NCBI RefSeq assembly: GCF_037325665.1
Contig: NC_090247.1
Coordinates: 25,636,001-25,700,000 of the forward strand
Origin: Littorina saxatilis
Lineage: Eukaryota > Mollusca > Gastropoda > Littorinimorpha > Littorinidae
DNA length: 64,000 bases
Reading direction: 5' to 3'
A program made the position numbers and the translations under genes. The notes under the pieces were generated by a model. That model had not been told where the DNA came from. It did no database searches and saw nothing but the letters and a program-made list of their open reading frames with translations. Positions 18,685-31,473 of the stretch are shown here, piece after piece. The first letter of the stretch is position 1. Each line of letters opens with the position of its first letter.

Positions 18685-19063
18685 CTTCTTCTTCTTCTTC
18701 TTCTTCTTCTTCTTCTTCTTCTTCTTCTTCTTCTTCTTCTTCTTCTGTTGAGTGACCATAGATCTTGGTCGACCATTACTGTCAGTGTCACTATAATTTT
18801 GCATGCTGGGTATCACTATCTGTATGCGTCTTCAACCACAGTCTAATCAGACTGTGCAGCAGGATCTTTTCCGTGCGCATTTGATGGTCTGCATGTGATG
18901 CACAGGTCAAGAGTAGGCACTAAGAGTCTTACTTAAGTCGACCCTGGATAGACTGAAAAATCATCCACCCTACTCTCTAGGGGACTCGTACCCCATCCAG
19001 GAAAATAACACCATACCCCCTAAATAGTACAGACGCTCTACCGACTGAGCCACAGAGTCCCCT
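18685..19063 (-). mobile_element. tRNA-headed SINE with (GAA)n tail
   Basis: On the minus strand the head reads GGGGACTCTGTGGCTCAGTC, with an A-box-like GTGGCTCAGTCGG and a GGGTACGAGTCCC B-box-like region. It ends in a ~60-bp (GAA)n tail (TTC on plus, 18685-18746). The long pure tail suggests partnership with a (GAA)-tailed LINE such as that at 45509-47099. Confidence 0.8.
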
Positions 19064-19390
19064 GAGCGTCAGGTTTGTCAAGTGACCTGGACATTTTGCT
19101 ACTGACGCGAGTGAGTGCCACGCTCGCAAATTCGAGTCTAAGTGGCAAAGGGGTGTAAGGTGAAAGTAAAAATAATGAAATTGAAAGTTATCTTCCTAGC
19201 ATTGTTCAATATTTAGCAGGAATGTATATATAGATATATATTTATTTATATATGATATCTATATATAAATATAACCCTGAAGAAGCCTCCTGTCGGGGCA
19301 AAAATTTGGATCATCATTATTAACATATTCCATATTCATCACCTAAACTTATTCCCGGATTTTGTCTGATGTAAATAACTTCTACATATG

Positions 19391-19822
19391 TATGGGTGGC
19401 CGAGTGGTAACGCACTTGCGCTCGGAAGCGAGAGGTTGCGAGTTCGACCCTGGGTCAGCGCGTTAGCAATTTTCTTCCCCCTTTCCTAACCTAGGTGGTG
19501 GGTTCAAATGCTAGTCTTTCGGATGAGACGAAAAAACCGAGGTCCCTTCGTGTACACTATATTGGGGTGTGCACGTTAAAGATCCCACGATTGACAAAAG
19601 GGTCTTTCCTGGCAAAATTGTAGGCATAGATAAAAAATGTCCACCAAAATACCCGTGTGACTTAGAAAAGTAGGATATGCGCCGAAATGGCTGCGATCAG
19701 CTGGTCGATATGAATGCGTGATGTATTGTGTAAAAAATGCCATCTCACACGGCATAAATAGATCCCTGCGTCTTGAGTCAGAGTCTGGAGATACGCGCGT
19801 GATATAAGACTTCATATAACAT
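19391..19822 (+). mobile_element. tRNA-headed SINE (TGGCCGAGTGG family), second copy
   Basis: Matches the copy at 10364 through the head and body, and ends in ATATAACATAACATG. Target duplication not seen. Confidence 0.85.
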
Positions 19823-19960
19823 AACATGTCCTCTCAACTTCCAGCCAAGGTGTTGAATCTCTGGGATTTTAATTGACAAAGAGTTATATGCTTGTTAGGC
19901 CATTGGAAATCTGAATATGACGTTATCGGGTTATCAATACAGTGTAACCAATCTTTGCAG

Positions 19961-20272
19961 GGGGCCCGGTAGCTCAGTTGGTAGAGCACTGGACTTGTGA
20001 TCGGAAGGTTGAAGGTTGGAATTTGAGCCGCGACAGACACGGGTCAACTTTATGTGCAGACCCAGAGAAGGAAGCCATGTCCCACCCCCGTGTCATCACA
20101 ATGGCACGTAAAAGACCTTGGTCATTCTGCCATAAGTGCAGGTGGCTGTATACACCTAAACACGCAGACACCTGGGTAGCGGGACTCTATTGCTGCTAGC
20201 TTTCCACTGGGAGGAAGCGACCCAAATTTCCCAGCGATGGGACAATAAAGTAATGAAAATGAAAATAAAAAT
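19961..20272 (+). mobile_element. tRNA-headed SINE (GTAGCTCAGTTGGTAGAGC family)
   Basis: The head GCCCGGTAGCTCAGTTGGTA has a canonical A box, and the B-box-like GGTTGGAATTTGAGCC is degenerate. The body is unlike the other SINE families here. The tail is AATAAAGTAATGAAAATGAA plus A-rich sequence. Confidence 0.8.
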
Positions 20273-20500
20273 TACAAGAGGTATGATCAAGTAGCCATTT
20301 TTTTAGATAAATGAATTGACGAATCAAATGTACTAAAACAAAAGGGAAAAAATTGCCAAGACATCGGCATCATGAGAACTGGAGTAATCTAGTTTAGCTT
20401 CTTGGCTTGTGCAACGGTTTATTGATAACACTTTTTTTTTTTTTAATTATTACTACACGATTGTGAAAAGATCACGATTTTATTACATGTTTGTTGCAGG

Positions 20501-20655
20501 TTCACAGTCATCACTGGACAAGTGCCATGAAGAAATGCAGTTGGTCAGGAACCAGGAAGCTGCTCTTCAACCGGAGATCGTTCACCAGTGTTCCAATCTT
20601 GAGAAGCGGCTCTTACGCTTCAGTGCTTCTTGGAAGTGCCATGGTGTTTTATAAA
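20501..20655 (+). CDS. Putative exon, coiled-coil-like, product unknown
   Basis: Follows a good acceptor (TTTGTTGCAG ending at 20500). An open frame reads SSLDKCHEEMQLVRNQEAAL then QPEIVHQCSNLEKRLLRF before a stop at 20652-20654. The charge pattern suggests a helical or coiled-coil segment. It may belong to the same broken or unknown gene as the multiplied exon block at 16-18 kb. No donor is evident before the stop, so it is either a terminal exon or a fragment. Confidence 0.35.
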
Positions 20656-21003
20656 ACCTTCTACCAGCACAGACACGACGCAGTGGCAAGCATCATCCAA
20701 ACAGGATGCTTTGAAGGTTTTTGTTTTTGTGTTACATTTATAGTCACTTGATTTCTCACAGGAATTTTTTTTAGCCTTGCCTGAAAAAGACAAGTTGCAA
20801 ACTGAGTCACGTCCAATCCCACACCTACAATCTGGGTGTCTGTTTGTATTGTACTCTCTTTTGAATTTAAGTTTGTAGGAGCTGATTAATTTAACTTGGT
20901 ATTAGTATTACAGCAGTCCCTGCAATGTACGGTCCCCAGCGTGAGCAGACACCTGACATGTACAGACACATTTGCTCGGCACGGAGTGTTTTCCTTCTAT
21001 ATT

Positions 21004-21006
<3 letters not shown>

Positions 21007-21046
<40 letters not shown>
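21007..21046. repeat. Homopolymer C tract
   Basis: About 40 C in a row, a likely sequencing-length uncertainty. Proline-rich ORFs here are artefacts. Confidence 0.95.
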
Positions 21047-21049
<3 letters not shown>

Positions 21050-22239
21050 TCAAACGGCCACCTGGAAAACGTGGACGCGGACACTCATTTTTGGTCCCAA
21101 CAGCAGGTCATACCTCCAATGTACGGACAGACCATCAAAATTTTCACCACAAGAAAATCAATAACAGAGCAGTCCCTCCGGCTCTTGGTACAAATGTCAC
21201 AGCCGCAAAGACGTGATGACAGTCACTGATAACTTGAGTGCACGTGTACCCATTAGGAGGGGGGGGGTTAGTTTTGGTCAGCAGTGGAGTACATGCGAAG
21301 ATGCCAACATGAAAATGCACTTTGCTCTTTATTCTTGTCTGTTGGATGTAAACAACAGAAGCCACAGTTGATGAAGGTCCTGAGCAAAAGAGAGTGAAAA
21401 ATCGGCCACAGTTCTCAGCATCGCGTGGCTGTGTGTAACCTCTTTCATGACAAGATACTCTTGTTTCCCCTCAGCCTTGACCAGTGAGTCGGTTGCCTAA
21501 TCTGTGAACCCTTCAGTTGTCTTGCTTTGTCAAAAGTTAGACACAGTCAATTGGTTTTGCTCTGAGTGAACAGTGCAGCTGGCCTCAATTAGCTGACACA
21601 TCTCTGGCCACAGCCCCAAATAGTACATGGCTGGGGGGAGGGGGGGGGGTTGAGTAGCTGGCTAAACTCAGTGGGGTGTCTGGTGTCACTACATGTTGGC
21701 AGGAAGAGCATCGAAAGAAATAGAGAGGTGTACTCTTCCACACAATTTCCAAGCATCATTTGTCAAGGCTTGGGGTAGGCAGTGAGGGAGAGTGGGAGCA
21801 ATGTGTGTGTACAGTGTATTTCCAACTGAAGAGTGAAAAGTCACTGCCACATGATCGGCATGCCAGACAAGAAGCCAGACAAGAAGAAAATAAATTACAT
21901 GATTATAACATGTAGTTCTATCTGCTGCTTTTTATTCCAACTGGTTTTTAAGCTTATTCTTGCAAAGCATCTGCATACTTGCCTCTGTGCTGTGTTTGTG
22001 TGGCTGCTTTCCGGTATGTCAGTGCATTGTGAGTGCGTTCACTGCCTTGAGGATTTATTTTATCTCTTCTTTTCAACACCATTCATACAAATCATTTTTT
22101 ACAGAACGTTTAAAGAAATATTAGGAGTTTGTTCTTATTGTTAAGTACTAGTAGCTACAAGAAGTGGTTAGCATAGACTCAATCCTGTTGTTTATGTGTC
22201 TGTGTGAGTGTATGGGGGAGGGGGTGGTGTGGTCACCCT

Positions 22240-22439
22240 NNNNNNNNNNNNNNNNNNNNNNNNNNNNNNNNNNNNNNNNNNNNNNNNNNNNNNNNNNNNN
22301 NNNNNNNNNNNNNNNNNNNNNNNNNNNNNNNNNNNNNNNNNNNNNNNNNNNNNNNNNNNNNNNNNNNNNNNNNNNNNNNNNNNNNNNNNNNNNNNNNNNN
22401 NNNNNNNNNNNNNNNNNNNNNNNNNNNNNNNNNNNNNNN
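22240..22439. other. Assembly gap (200 N)
   Basis: A run of N. The size is probably a placeholder. It abuts the short tandem repeat at 22490-22640, which may have caused the break. Confidence 1.
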
Positions 22440-22489
22440 CAAGTCGATTACAGTATAGCGTTCGTGGGATACCTCCAGCTTCGCTGGGA

Positions 22490-22642
22490 TAAACACACAA
22501 AAAGTATAAATGAACGCACAAAGAGTATAAGTGAATGCACAAAAAAGTGTTAGATGAACCCACAAATAGTATAAGATGAACGCACATAGAGTATAAGTGA
22601 ACACGCAAAGAGTATAATTGAACGCACAAAGATTATCTCTGT
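22490..22642. repeat. Degenerate ~23-bp tandem repeat, about 6-7 copies
   Basis: The unit resembles CACAAAGAGTATAAGTGAAC and repeats with small length changes right after the assembly gap. Confidence 0.85.
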
Positions 22643-25320
22643 TTAAAGAAATAGGACAGAAGCTCAGTGGTCCAGCCATGCAACAGGGTTCGCACAATCT
22701 TTAAAAGTTGTTAAAACTTGTAAAATTTTACACCCCACCCCCTCCATCTTTCTTTTAGGTCTTTAAAAGTGTGTAAACATTGACGTGGGTTTGTACACGT
22801 TTTTAAAATATGTTATGTGGCTGAAATTTATCTCTTTTCAAAGTGTGTGAATAAAAAACCTCCTTAGTAAAACACTAGTAATTGAACATTTTATATTAAC
22901 AACAAAAACCACACAAGTGGCAGCTAATGTTGTTCGGTGCTATTTTTATTTTCATAGGGAGGGTCTTTAAAATGTTTGTTTCAGTGAAGACCAATGCTGT
23001 GCGAACACTGCGTTACGTGACAGCTTGAATCGAGTCTTACCATTATCTCCATTATAAATTATTATTGGTGAACATCTTTTGTTTTAAGATGAGAAGAACT
23101 GTACAGTTTTGTTCTTTTGTGTTTTTTGTATTGCTTTTCTGCTCGAAATGTTTTTCTAAAGAAGCCTCCAAAGACAACATTTGATGTGTGCTGGTGAGTG
23201 AAAATACATTTTTAAAACATGTGTTGTTGTTTTTGTCTTTTCGCCCATTTTATTTATTTTTTTTTTATTTTTTTTTTTTTTGGGGGGGGGGGGGGGGCAT
23301 ACTTAAGAGGTGTGGTTGAAAAGTAAACAGTAAAAACCCTCCCCCTTCCAAATCCTGGCAGTAGCTGGTGGTCGAACTTTGGATCCCATATCTTTCCTCA
23401 AGTTCATGGTTTGTATCCACTCTGTGCACGTTTTGAATTAATCGAATTATGGTGTAAAATTGTCGGAATTCCACAACGAATTTGCTTCATTTGCATGATC
23501 AGATTCATCACCATGCTGATGTTGGCTACCTATCACTAAGAAGATCACTATCAATTGGTGACTGTCGGTTCCCGAGCCTGGGATCTTCGTATCCGACTTG
23601 TCGGTTCCCGAGCCACTCCGAAATACAAAACCGGAAGCATGTGCTCCACGAGTGGCAGCAAGAACTCATTTCATTGGATGTCGCTAACTCTGTGCGAGAT
23701 CACGTGATGTCAACAAGTGAAAGCACCGTTCTACTGGCCAAGAGATTAGCGGTTTGTTGGCCTCGAAGGGTCATTCGATAGGTTTAAGGGTTTAAGTATT
23801 GATACAGGGGTCCTGGCGGCGATTTTGTAATGTTTGAGTCGACATGGAACAGCCGGAGTAGATCAAATGCGATTTGTTTGCCCTGAGCTCCAAAGAATTA
23901 TGACACGATCCGAGGCTTTAAAAAAGCGAACAGGTGATTGTGAGCGACTTTTTAATACAAGACGGCTCTCACCTAATCCTTTTCATACTCAACAATCAGT
24001 GTGTGTGTGTGGTGGGTGCGAACACCGACATAAGCCAGTGCTCGCTCGCCGGCTGTGTCAGCCTTTTGATTGCAGGCTACACAATGCATTGACAGTGCGG
24101 TGTTTTGCTGTCGTTAAGTGCTTTGTGAGCAGCCAGTGCAGTGAAAAGACCTTTACAAAACGGATCTCGCCTGGCATGGTTGGTATCTTTTTTAATCCCC
24201 AGGCGATTAAACCGATCATAGGTTTTGCCGTTTTGTAAGCAACACCAGTTAGCATTCTGCTCTTAGTATTGCCTTGTGGTAGTGCACGAATGGATATAGT
24301 CACAAGTGTTTTCATGTTCACTGTTCCTAATACAAGAAGGTGGACGAATGTACGTAGTGTTTGAACTTCAAATGTGACTAAAATTTTGACATTGCAAAAG
24401 TGCCGTGAATAACTAAAGCAAGGATTTTTTCCCAGGCTTGTAAACTCACGAGTATGTAAAGTTGTTCATATATATGCACTGGGTGCACCTGCTTAAACAA
24501 TGACATTTGCAGTTCCCATAAGGAAAACAAAAAGAAGAATTAGGTCCACAGGAAATGTGATACCATGCTGCTGACAATGTGTTGCCTCTGTTTTTACTTA
24601 CTCTTACAATTAAATTTATGTGTGGAGATGAAATTTGCTTTGAGACTTTAATGGTTCAAAGAACCATGACATTGCATGAAGCTTGTGGTTTTTTGTTTAC
24701 TGGTCAGTGAATTAGTACTTGCATTAGCTGTTATAGTAAGGTTAAAAAAACCTGCTGAGTGATACCTGCTACAAAAGCTGGTTTCTCCATTATATGGTAG
24801 CCAGTCAAATGAAGTTGAAAATGCAGTGTTTTATAAATTCCTTTTTGAAAACAATTTTTTTTAAATCAGCTGAGACATAAACATGTAAATTTGACCCACT
24901 GACATTTTTTGGGGGGGTAATAATATTTTAATTCTAATCAGTACTAGTCATTACCATTTAATGTTATGTGAATGAACACTGGCACACATAGTATTTTCTG
25001 CCTGTCAATGTGGTTTTTTCCTACTGATTATAAACAAACATTTTCAGCAAAGCAGCTATGTCCAAAACAAAATAACGTAGCTTCCTTCTTAGCCTGGTTT
25101 GCATGATGATTCAAGCATTTTAATGCAATTAAAAACCAACGGCTGTTCATGACAAATTTCAGCTTCAGCAGGCCTGTGTGTCTGTTCCAGAAAGATGTTC
25201 ATGTTAACTGGAAGAATCTCTGTCAAATTCAAGAGGTTTTCAAAGGCTTTATGATTTATCAGGTATGGTCGATCAACCCAGACAATTATTTGCAGCCTTT
25301 TGTCGGCGGTACCTTGATTA
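22643..25320. other. No recognised gene; T/G homopolymer junction at ~23265-23297
   Basis: Unassigned sequence. It contains a pair of TGTCGGTTCCCGAGCC words (~23566 and ~23600) and a T-run/G-run block. Open frames at ~23480-24240 have no motif or splice context that I can support. Confidence 0.4.
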
Positions 25321-25455
25321 TTATAATAATAATAATAATAATAAGGGTATTTATATGGTGCAAATCCTAAAATAGTTCTGAGCGCCTTACAATTAATCTT
25401 CAATATAATAATCTTCATTACAGCAACAATACACATTTAAAATTATTACGCTTAA

Positions 25456-26549
25456 AGGCACAGTGCGCCTCCCGTAAACCATCACAGATACTGTCAGGCT
25501 TTTACACACAGTACAAACACCCTTCCATTTGAACGCTCACCAAACGGGAACATCCTAGGTGCCCTACGTAAAGAGCGAGCAATTTTCAAAGAATTAATTT
25601 TGCGGATTGTGTCGGAGACCGTGGTGCGTTCTGGCGCTAGACCTAACTTTTAAAATCTAAATAATGAATTGACAGCTTGTTACACAAACATTCTTAATTC
25701 ATAAAAGAATTCTTTTTTCATCAAGACAAGATCAGTACAATTCGAAGTTTTGAAAGTTTGAAGAAAAAAACCGCCTGGAAGCAGGGTCACGCAAGGTCGT
25801 GGTTCTCGTAGCAGACGACGGTTTATGTCTATCGCCAGTTCCTCTGAACAGTCAAAAGCCATCGCGAGAGTTCTTGTGAACCACAGCCGTTTGTTTCGTG
25901 CATAGTCAGAGGTACATAATAACGTGCTATACGGGCGGGGATGTAGCTCAGTCGGTAGCGCGCTGGATTTGTATCCAGTTGGCCGCTGTCAGCGTGAGTT
26001 CGTCCCCACGTTCGGCGAGAGATTTATTTCTCAGAGTCAACTTTGTGTGCAGACTCTCCTCGGTGTCCGAACACCCCCGTGTGTACACCCAAGCACAAGA
26101 CCAAGTGCGCACGAAAAAGATCCTGTAATCCATGTCAGAGTTCGGTGGGTTATAGAAACACGAAAATACCCAGCATGCTTCCTCCGAAAGCGGCGTATGG
26201 CTGCCTAAATGGCGGGGTAAAAACGGTCATACACGTAAAAGCCGTGGGAGTTTCAGCCCATGAACGAACAAACGAACTAACGTGCTATTGCAGATAAGCT
26301 CACAGCGAGTCGCATTCAAATTACTAACTGACGACTGCATTGTGAAAAAGGGAAACTGGATCACACGGGTTCACGATGGCTCAGGGGTAAGATAAACCAC
26401 GCAAAAATAAATTCTTTAAAAATTGCTTGCTCTTTACGGAGGGCACCTACGATGTTCTCAAGTGGTGAGTGTTTAAATGAAAGGGTGTTTGTACTGTGTG
26501 TAAAAGCCTGACAGTATCTGTGATGGTTTACGGGAGGCTTACTGTACCT
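25456..26549. mobile_element. TTAA-flanked MITE with ~130-bp inverted ends, carrying a SINE
   Basis: TTAA lies at 25452-25455 and 26550-26553. Ends are AGGCACAGTGCGCCTCCCGT and, reversed, AGGTACAGTAAGCCTCCCGT. The long inverted arms continue past GAGCAATTTT. A second copy without the SINE lies at 44211-44996 and an internal fragment at ~47284-47395. TTAA targets fit piggyBac- or Kolobok-type transposases (inference). Confidence 0.88.
25931..26277 (+). mobile_element. tRNA-headed SINE (GATGTAGCTCAGTCGG family), perfect 11-bp target duplication
   Basis: Head GGGGATGTAGCTCAGTCGGT. The body includes GATCCTGTAATCCATGTCAG and AATACCCAGCATGC. The direct repeat TAACGTGCTAT lies at 25920-25930 and 26278-26288. 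The related MITE at 44.7 kb shows the empty site with one copy of that word, proving the insertion boundaries. Confidence 0.96.
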
Positions 26550-26590
26550 TTAAGAATCGCTTAAAATGTTACACTTGGGCACTGCATTAA

Positions 26591-26835
26591 CACTTTCTTC
26601 CCCAGCTATGTTGACCAAGTTTTTTTTAGCCGAGACCAGTGTGCTGCAGCTGGTCACCCAGAATTGTAGGAACTGTGTAGTAACTGTGTATCAACACGCT
26701 GGAATGCAGGCGTTAGATCGACGTTACAGGAAGCGACTGAAGCTAACAGTCTGATCGGATATATCCGTATCTGGTCAGATAGAGCCATATGAGTGGGTAC
26801 GGATATATATATATCCGTACCTGGGAGACAATGAG
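26591..26835. mobile_element. Small TTAA-flanked MITE (piggyBac-like ends)
   Basis: TTAA lies at 26587-26590 and 26836-26839. Ends are CACTTTCTTCCCCAG and, reversed, CTCATTGTCTCCCAG. An internal palindrome surrounds GGATATATATATATCC. The ends resemble the piggyBac remnant at 2053. Confidence 0.65.
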
Positions 26836-27313
26836 TTAACAAAAATAACTTTCCTGTTTCCAGGTTGCAGAGGATGACCCGATGGATACCCTATGAGATC
26901 TGACTTGTTGGTGACTGATCATAAATGAGATGTGCTGGGAAAAACTGCTGTGTTAAATGGATGAACCAAAATGAGGTGTGTTGGATTGTACGTGTTTGTT
27001 GCTTTTAGTGCATGATTGCAGATTGTGTATGTCAACCTGTTTTTAGGTACAAAGAACTTTCTTTGTGTATAATACTAATAGTGTATAGTGAATAATAGCA
27101 AGTGTATAATAAAGAAAACAATTTAGTCTGAGATAATTTCTGGTCTTAGCCAAATCGCTGATGGCTTTTCTGGGTGTTTGGGCCTAATATACCTTCCTGA
27201 GAAAACAGTTGTCAGAAAGAGTAGGTTGTGGTCATTTACGCATGGTCTTTGCACAAATGTGACATTGAGAGTGAGATTGTTTGTGCGCGTACAAGGCAAA
27301 GCTTACAGTGCTT

Positions 27314-27670
27314 AGGCCACACAAAAAAGTTGTATGTTTCTGGTAACATGGCTAAAAAAAAATAAGGTAGGTAGGTTAGGATTTTAATTGTTGTTGTTTT
27401 TTTGTGTTTTTTTGTTGTTGTTGGTCAGGGTAGAAAATAACTATACAGTGACGCAAAGAGACTGGACTTACTATACAAAGAGAAAGACAACACATTACAA
27501 AACAAATGAGACAAAAGGGATGCGGGGTTATCCCCCTTGTGTCGTCTGCCGTCTGTTACTTTCGTTTTGACGCTTTTTTTTTACAAATGCAATGAAGAAG
27601 TCAAGGGTCGGCGGGAAAAAAATAGGTAGGGTCGGGTGACCAGAAACATACAACTTTTTTGTTGTTGCCT
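27314..27670. mobile_element. MITE with inverted ends (AGGCCACAC type)
   Basis: The left arm AAAAAAGTTGTATGTTTCTG is repeated inverted on the right. The interior has AATAGGTAGGGTCGGGT, shared with the element at 41408-41631. Confidence 0.75.
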
Positions 27671-27809
27671 TTGTTGGCATAAGGTGCTCATGGGTGGCCT
27701 CAGTTTTGCTATTTAATTAAAGGCTTCTTTTCTATGGTAGAGAAAGCATGTATTCGTAAACTGATTCCAGTTCATTGACTTGTGCACTTATTGTAAGCCA
27801 TGCAGGGTA

Positions 27810-28140
27810 CAGTGAAACCCCCTTTTAAGACCCTCTCAATTAAAGACTCCAACACCCCCCCCCCCCCCCCCTTAAAGACCAAGGTTTTACAGATTTTCTT
27901 CTCAGAACGTCTTGATTTGATTCCATTTTAAGACTCTCTCCTTTCTGAGACTCACATTTTTCAGAGTTTTCAAGGCCTTAAAAAGATATTCCAGTGTCAG
28001 AAATCTGAAAAAGTCAGTTCGGAAATGAAAAGGAATCTTTAAATGGGAGTAAATGTACAAATTTAGTTAACATTACATCAGAAAGCAGCATCTTAGCAGG
28101 AGGGAGAAGGGGGGGGGGGGGTCTTTAATCAGGTGTGGGG
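27810..28140 (+). mobile_element. CAGTGRAACCCC-type MITE, diverged copy
   Basis: Starts CAGTGAAACCCCCTTTTAAG after TA. Has a C run (~27856-27873), TTTTAAGACTCTCTCC motifs, then the inverse half with a G run (~28109-28121). The right end is not clear. Confidence 0.5.
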
Positions 28141-28194
28141 GAGGTGGTGCCTTGAACATGGTTCTTACTTATCTGTTACAACATCTCAGAAGCA

Positions 28195-28195
<1 letters not shown>

Positions 28196-28229
<34 letters not shown>

Positions 28230-28230
28230 C

Positions 28231-28276
<46 letters not shown>
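28196..28276. repeat. (TG)n microsatellite
   Basis: Two TG blocks split by CCACTG. Confidence 0.97.
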
Positions 28277-28278
<2 letters not shown>

Positions 28279-28279
28279 C

Positions 28280-29640
28280 AGGAAATTGGAGAGAGCAGCA
28301 TCTTAAAAGCAGGGAGGGTGGACTTAAATTAAGGGTGAAGTATTTGGTGCCATGAGGGTTCCACTATTCTTATCTGTTACAAAATCTTAGAAGCATTTAT
28401 GTGTTTGAGAGAGTCAGAGACTGGGTGTGTCAGTGAGAGATTGAGAGTGTGTGTGTGTACGCGCACTTCTACCCATTTGCTTATGGGAGTGTCTTGTCAA
28501 GTGGTGCTTTTGACAATCTTAATGGAAGTTTTCTTAACCCAAACTCTACTGACAGGTTTGTATACTTCCAGAATTTATTTTCATAAGAGGACTGCTTAGG
28601 CTGCCAATTAATACCTCGGGTTGCCTTGGAAAGCAGAATTTATAAATTGCTACCCCTTTAAATGAAAAGAGCTAAACAGATTTGTACTTTCAAAAAAGAT
28701 GTTTAAAAAAAATTTGATAGTTTGAATAAAAGGAATAAAAGAAAAACACATTTTAAGTTTCTATTTTTTTCAAGTTTATACTGCCTCTACATGAGAGCGC
28801 TTAATAGATTTGTGTCCAAAGGCTAGTATTCAATGCAAGTTGATTTGTACTACCTCATTTAACAGATGATGCTCCTTTTATCACTTCCTCAAGGAACATA
28901 TATTATGGCTCTAAGCAAGCTTGAAAGATTCTAACATTTGAGGTACATGTTACTTAAATTTAAGTATCGTCACTTATTTTCAGTCTACAACATGTGGACA
29001 TTTAGAGTTTGGGAGAAGGGGGGGGGGGGGTGCGAGTGGGTGTCTATGTATGTGTGTGTTTGAGACTGGATCCATGTACGTGTACTCATAGTGTGGGTAG
29101 TATAAATGGTTTCATTTTTATTCCTAGACTGTTAGTATCAAGACAGGTTTATACTTTTAGCTTTTACTTTCTCCTGGGCCGTCAGGATCGAATTCTTAAG
29201 AAAGCAGAATTGTTGGAAAGTTGACCTTTCTAAAGATTGTACAATTGAGTGCATGGCCTCAATATTTCCCTCCTAAAGATACCTGAATGACTTGTGTCCC
29301 TCTTTCCATTGACTTGTATTTCCCTCACAAAGAAAACAGTTCCGTGACTTGTATTCCTGTAAAGGGGTGTTTTGAATATATACTTATATTGCTTTGTATA
29401 CAGCATGTACACAGTTGAAGATAAGGATTTACTGAGTTTCTTTCAGTGGTTTCTTGTAACAAGTTTGTGGAAGTTACTACACTTTATAAACAGACGCTTT
29501 TAAATTATTTGGGAACAAAGGAACAACTGGTTAGCTTAAGTAAATGTACTTATATAACCTCAGTTATTGGTCAGTTATTTTGTCAGATCCAACATAAATA
29601 GCTTTAAGTAGTAATCAATGAATTGAAGTTTGAAGCAGAA
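28280..29640. other. No recognised gene
   Basis: A/T-rich sequence with a G run near 29019-29030. The upstream exon(s) of TTLL2 could lie here or farther left, but I could not identify one. Confidence 0.4.
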
Positions 29641-29648
29641 GTGTCACA

Positions 29649-29657
<9 letters not shown>

Positions 29658-29738
<81 letters not shown>

Positions 29739-29782
29739 GTCTGTCTCTCTCTCTCTCTCACTCTCTCTCTCTCTCTCTCTCT
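29658..29782. repeat. (CT)n microsatellite
   Basis: CT repeat with GTCT interruptions, abutting the 5' end of the LINE fragment. Confidence 0.97.
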
Positions 29783-31473
29783 TTCTTTCAAACAGCATTT
29801 AAGCAAGCTAAGGTAATCCCTCTGTTTAAATCAGGTGATCCTTCTGATCCCTCTAATTACAGGCCTATTTCAATCCTGTCACCACTTTCAAAACCCTTGG
29901 AAAAACATATATAAACATGCCCCAGCACATTTTGATAAAAACAATTTATTCCATCCAAAACAATATGATTTTTGCAAAAAGCACTCATGTCATACAGCTC
30001 TTATAAATCTAATTGATCAATAGCTAACCAACATAAATTCCAACAAATTGTCTGCAGCACTGTTTGTGGATTTTGCAAAGGCGTTCAATGTTATTGATCA
30101 TTCTCTTCTCATCAGGAAATTGTCAATATATGGCATGCAATGCACCACCATTAATATTCTTAAATCTTTTCTTTTAAATAGAAAACAAATTACATTTACT
30201 AATGCATCATATTCAAATGAAAGTACTTTGAAATATGGGGTCCCACAGGGATCTGTTTTAGGCCTATTGTTCTCCATTTATGTCAATGATTTACCACTTT
30301 GCATACATAATAACTGTCAATATATCAGTTATCAAAAATAAAACATCTCTTGAATCTCCACTCGCGAAAGATTTTTTTTACAATCACATCTTGTCAAATA
30401 TTGATTATGCATCCACTGTATGGGATTGTGCAAGTGCTAATGTTTTGAAACCTTTAGCCAGTCTTCACAGAAGAGCAGTTAAGCTTATTATGCTAAAAAA
30501 TCACACTCCTTCAGAATCTGATTATAAAAATTTGCAAGTATTACCATTTTAAAAGACCGGCACGGTTGGCCTAGTGGTAAGGCGTCCGCCCCGTGATCGG
30601 GAGGTCGTGGGTTCGAACCCCGGCCGGGTCATACCTAAGACTTTAAAATTGGCAATCTAGTGGCTGCTCCGCCTGGCGTCTGGCATTATGGGGTTAGTGC
30701 TAGGACTGGTTGGTCCGGTGTCAGAATAATGTGACTGGGTGAGACATGAAGCCTGTACGTGCTGCGACTTCTGTCTTGTGTGTGGCGCACGTTATATATG
30801 TCAAAGCAGCACCGCCCTGATATGGCCCTTCGTGGTCGGCTGGGCGTTAAGCAAACAAACAAACTTCAAAAACCATTTCAAAAAAGATTAATGTATAATA
30901 AAGGTGTTATAATGCATAAAGTGATGTCAGGATATGCACCGGAGACATTACGTGATAATTTTATTTTGAACTATAACAGACTAAAAATCATAAGTCCGAC
31001 TCCACGTATTGACCTTTTCAAATCAAGTCTTCTTTATTCAGGTGCGGTCCTATGGAACTCACTGCCTATTTTTCTTAAGCATAAAACAAACACAGACAGC
31101 TTAAAAAAAATTATACATATGTCGCACATAATGCAACTAAACATGTGCTGAATGGTTCATCAATTCATTTAAAATGTATGTGCATGTTAAACAAAATTAT
31201 AATAATATGCAGATCTAAATTAAGTTATGTTAAAAATTGACACTTTTTATCATTGGAAATTGTACTTAAAATGCAGCATGACAATTTATTTTTAAATTTG
31301 TATCTGTATACAGTTATAATGTATTAAGTTTGATGTGATAGTTCTTTGATTATATTGTTTTCTGTTCTTGTTGACCCTATATTAGGGCGAGGGCTGGATG
31401 TAAAAAAGCAATATTCTTGCTTATCTATTACCCTCGACAATAAAGATTTTGTTTTGTCTTGTCTTGTCTTGTC

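Noticed and set aside
21833-22144. 103-codon hydrophobic ORF
   Set aside because: A/T-rich frame with no motif; no exon borders.
22164-22697. ORFs spanning the N gap
   Set aside because: Most of each frame is N; no coding evidence on either side.
23482-24238. ORFs of 99 and 134 codons
   Set aside because: No recognisable motif, no splice-site support, no composition difference from the surroundings.
25935-26010. tRNA-gene-like sequence
   Set aside because: A and B boxes are present, but the cloverleaf is degenerate and the body and duplications show it is a SINE head. Same for the other SINE heads.
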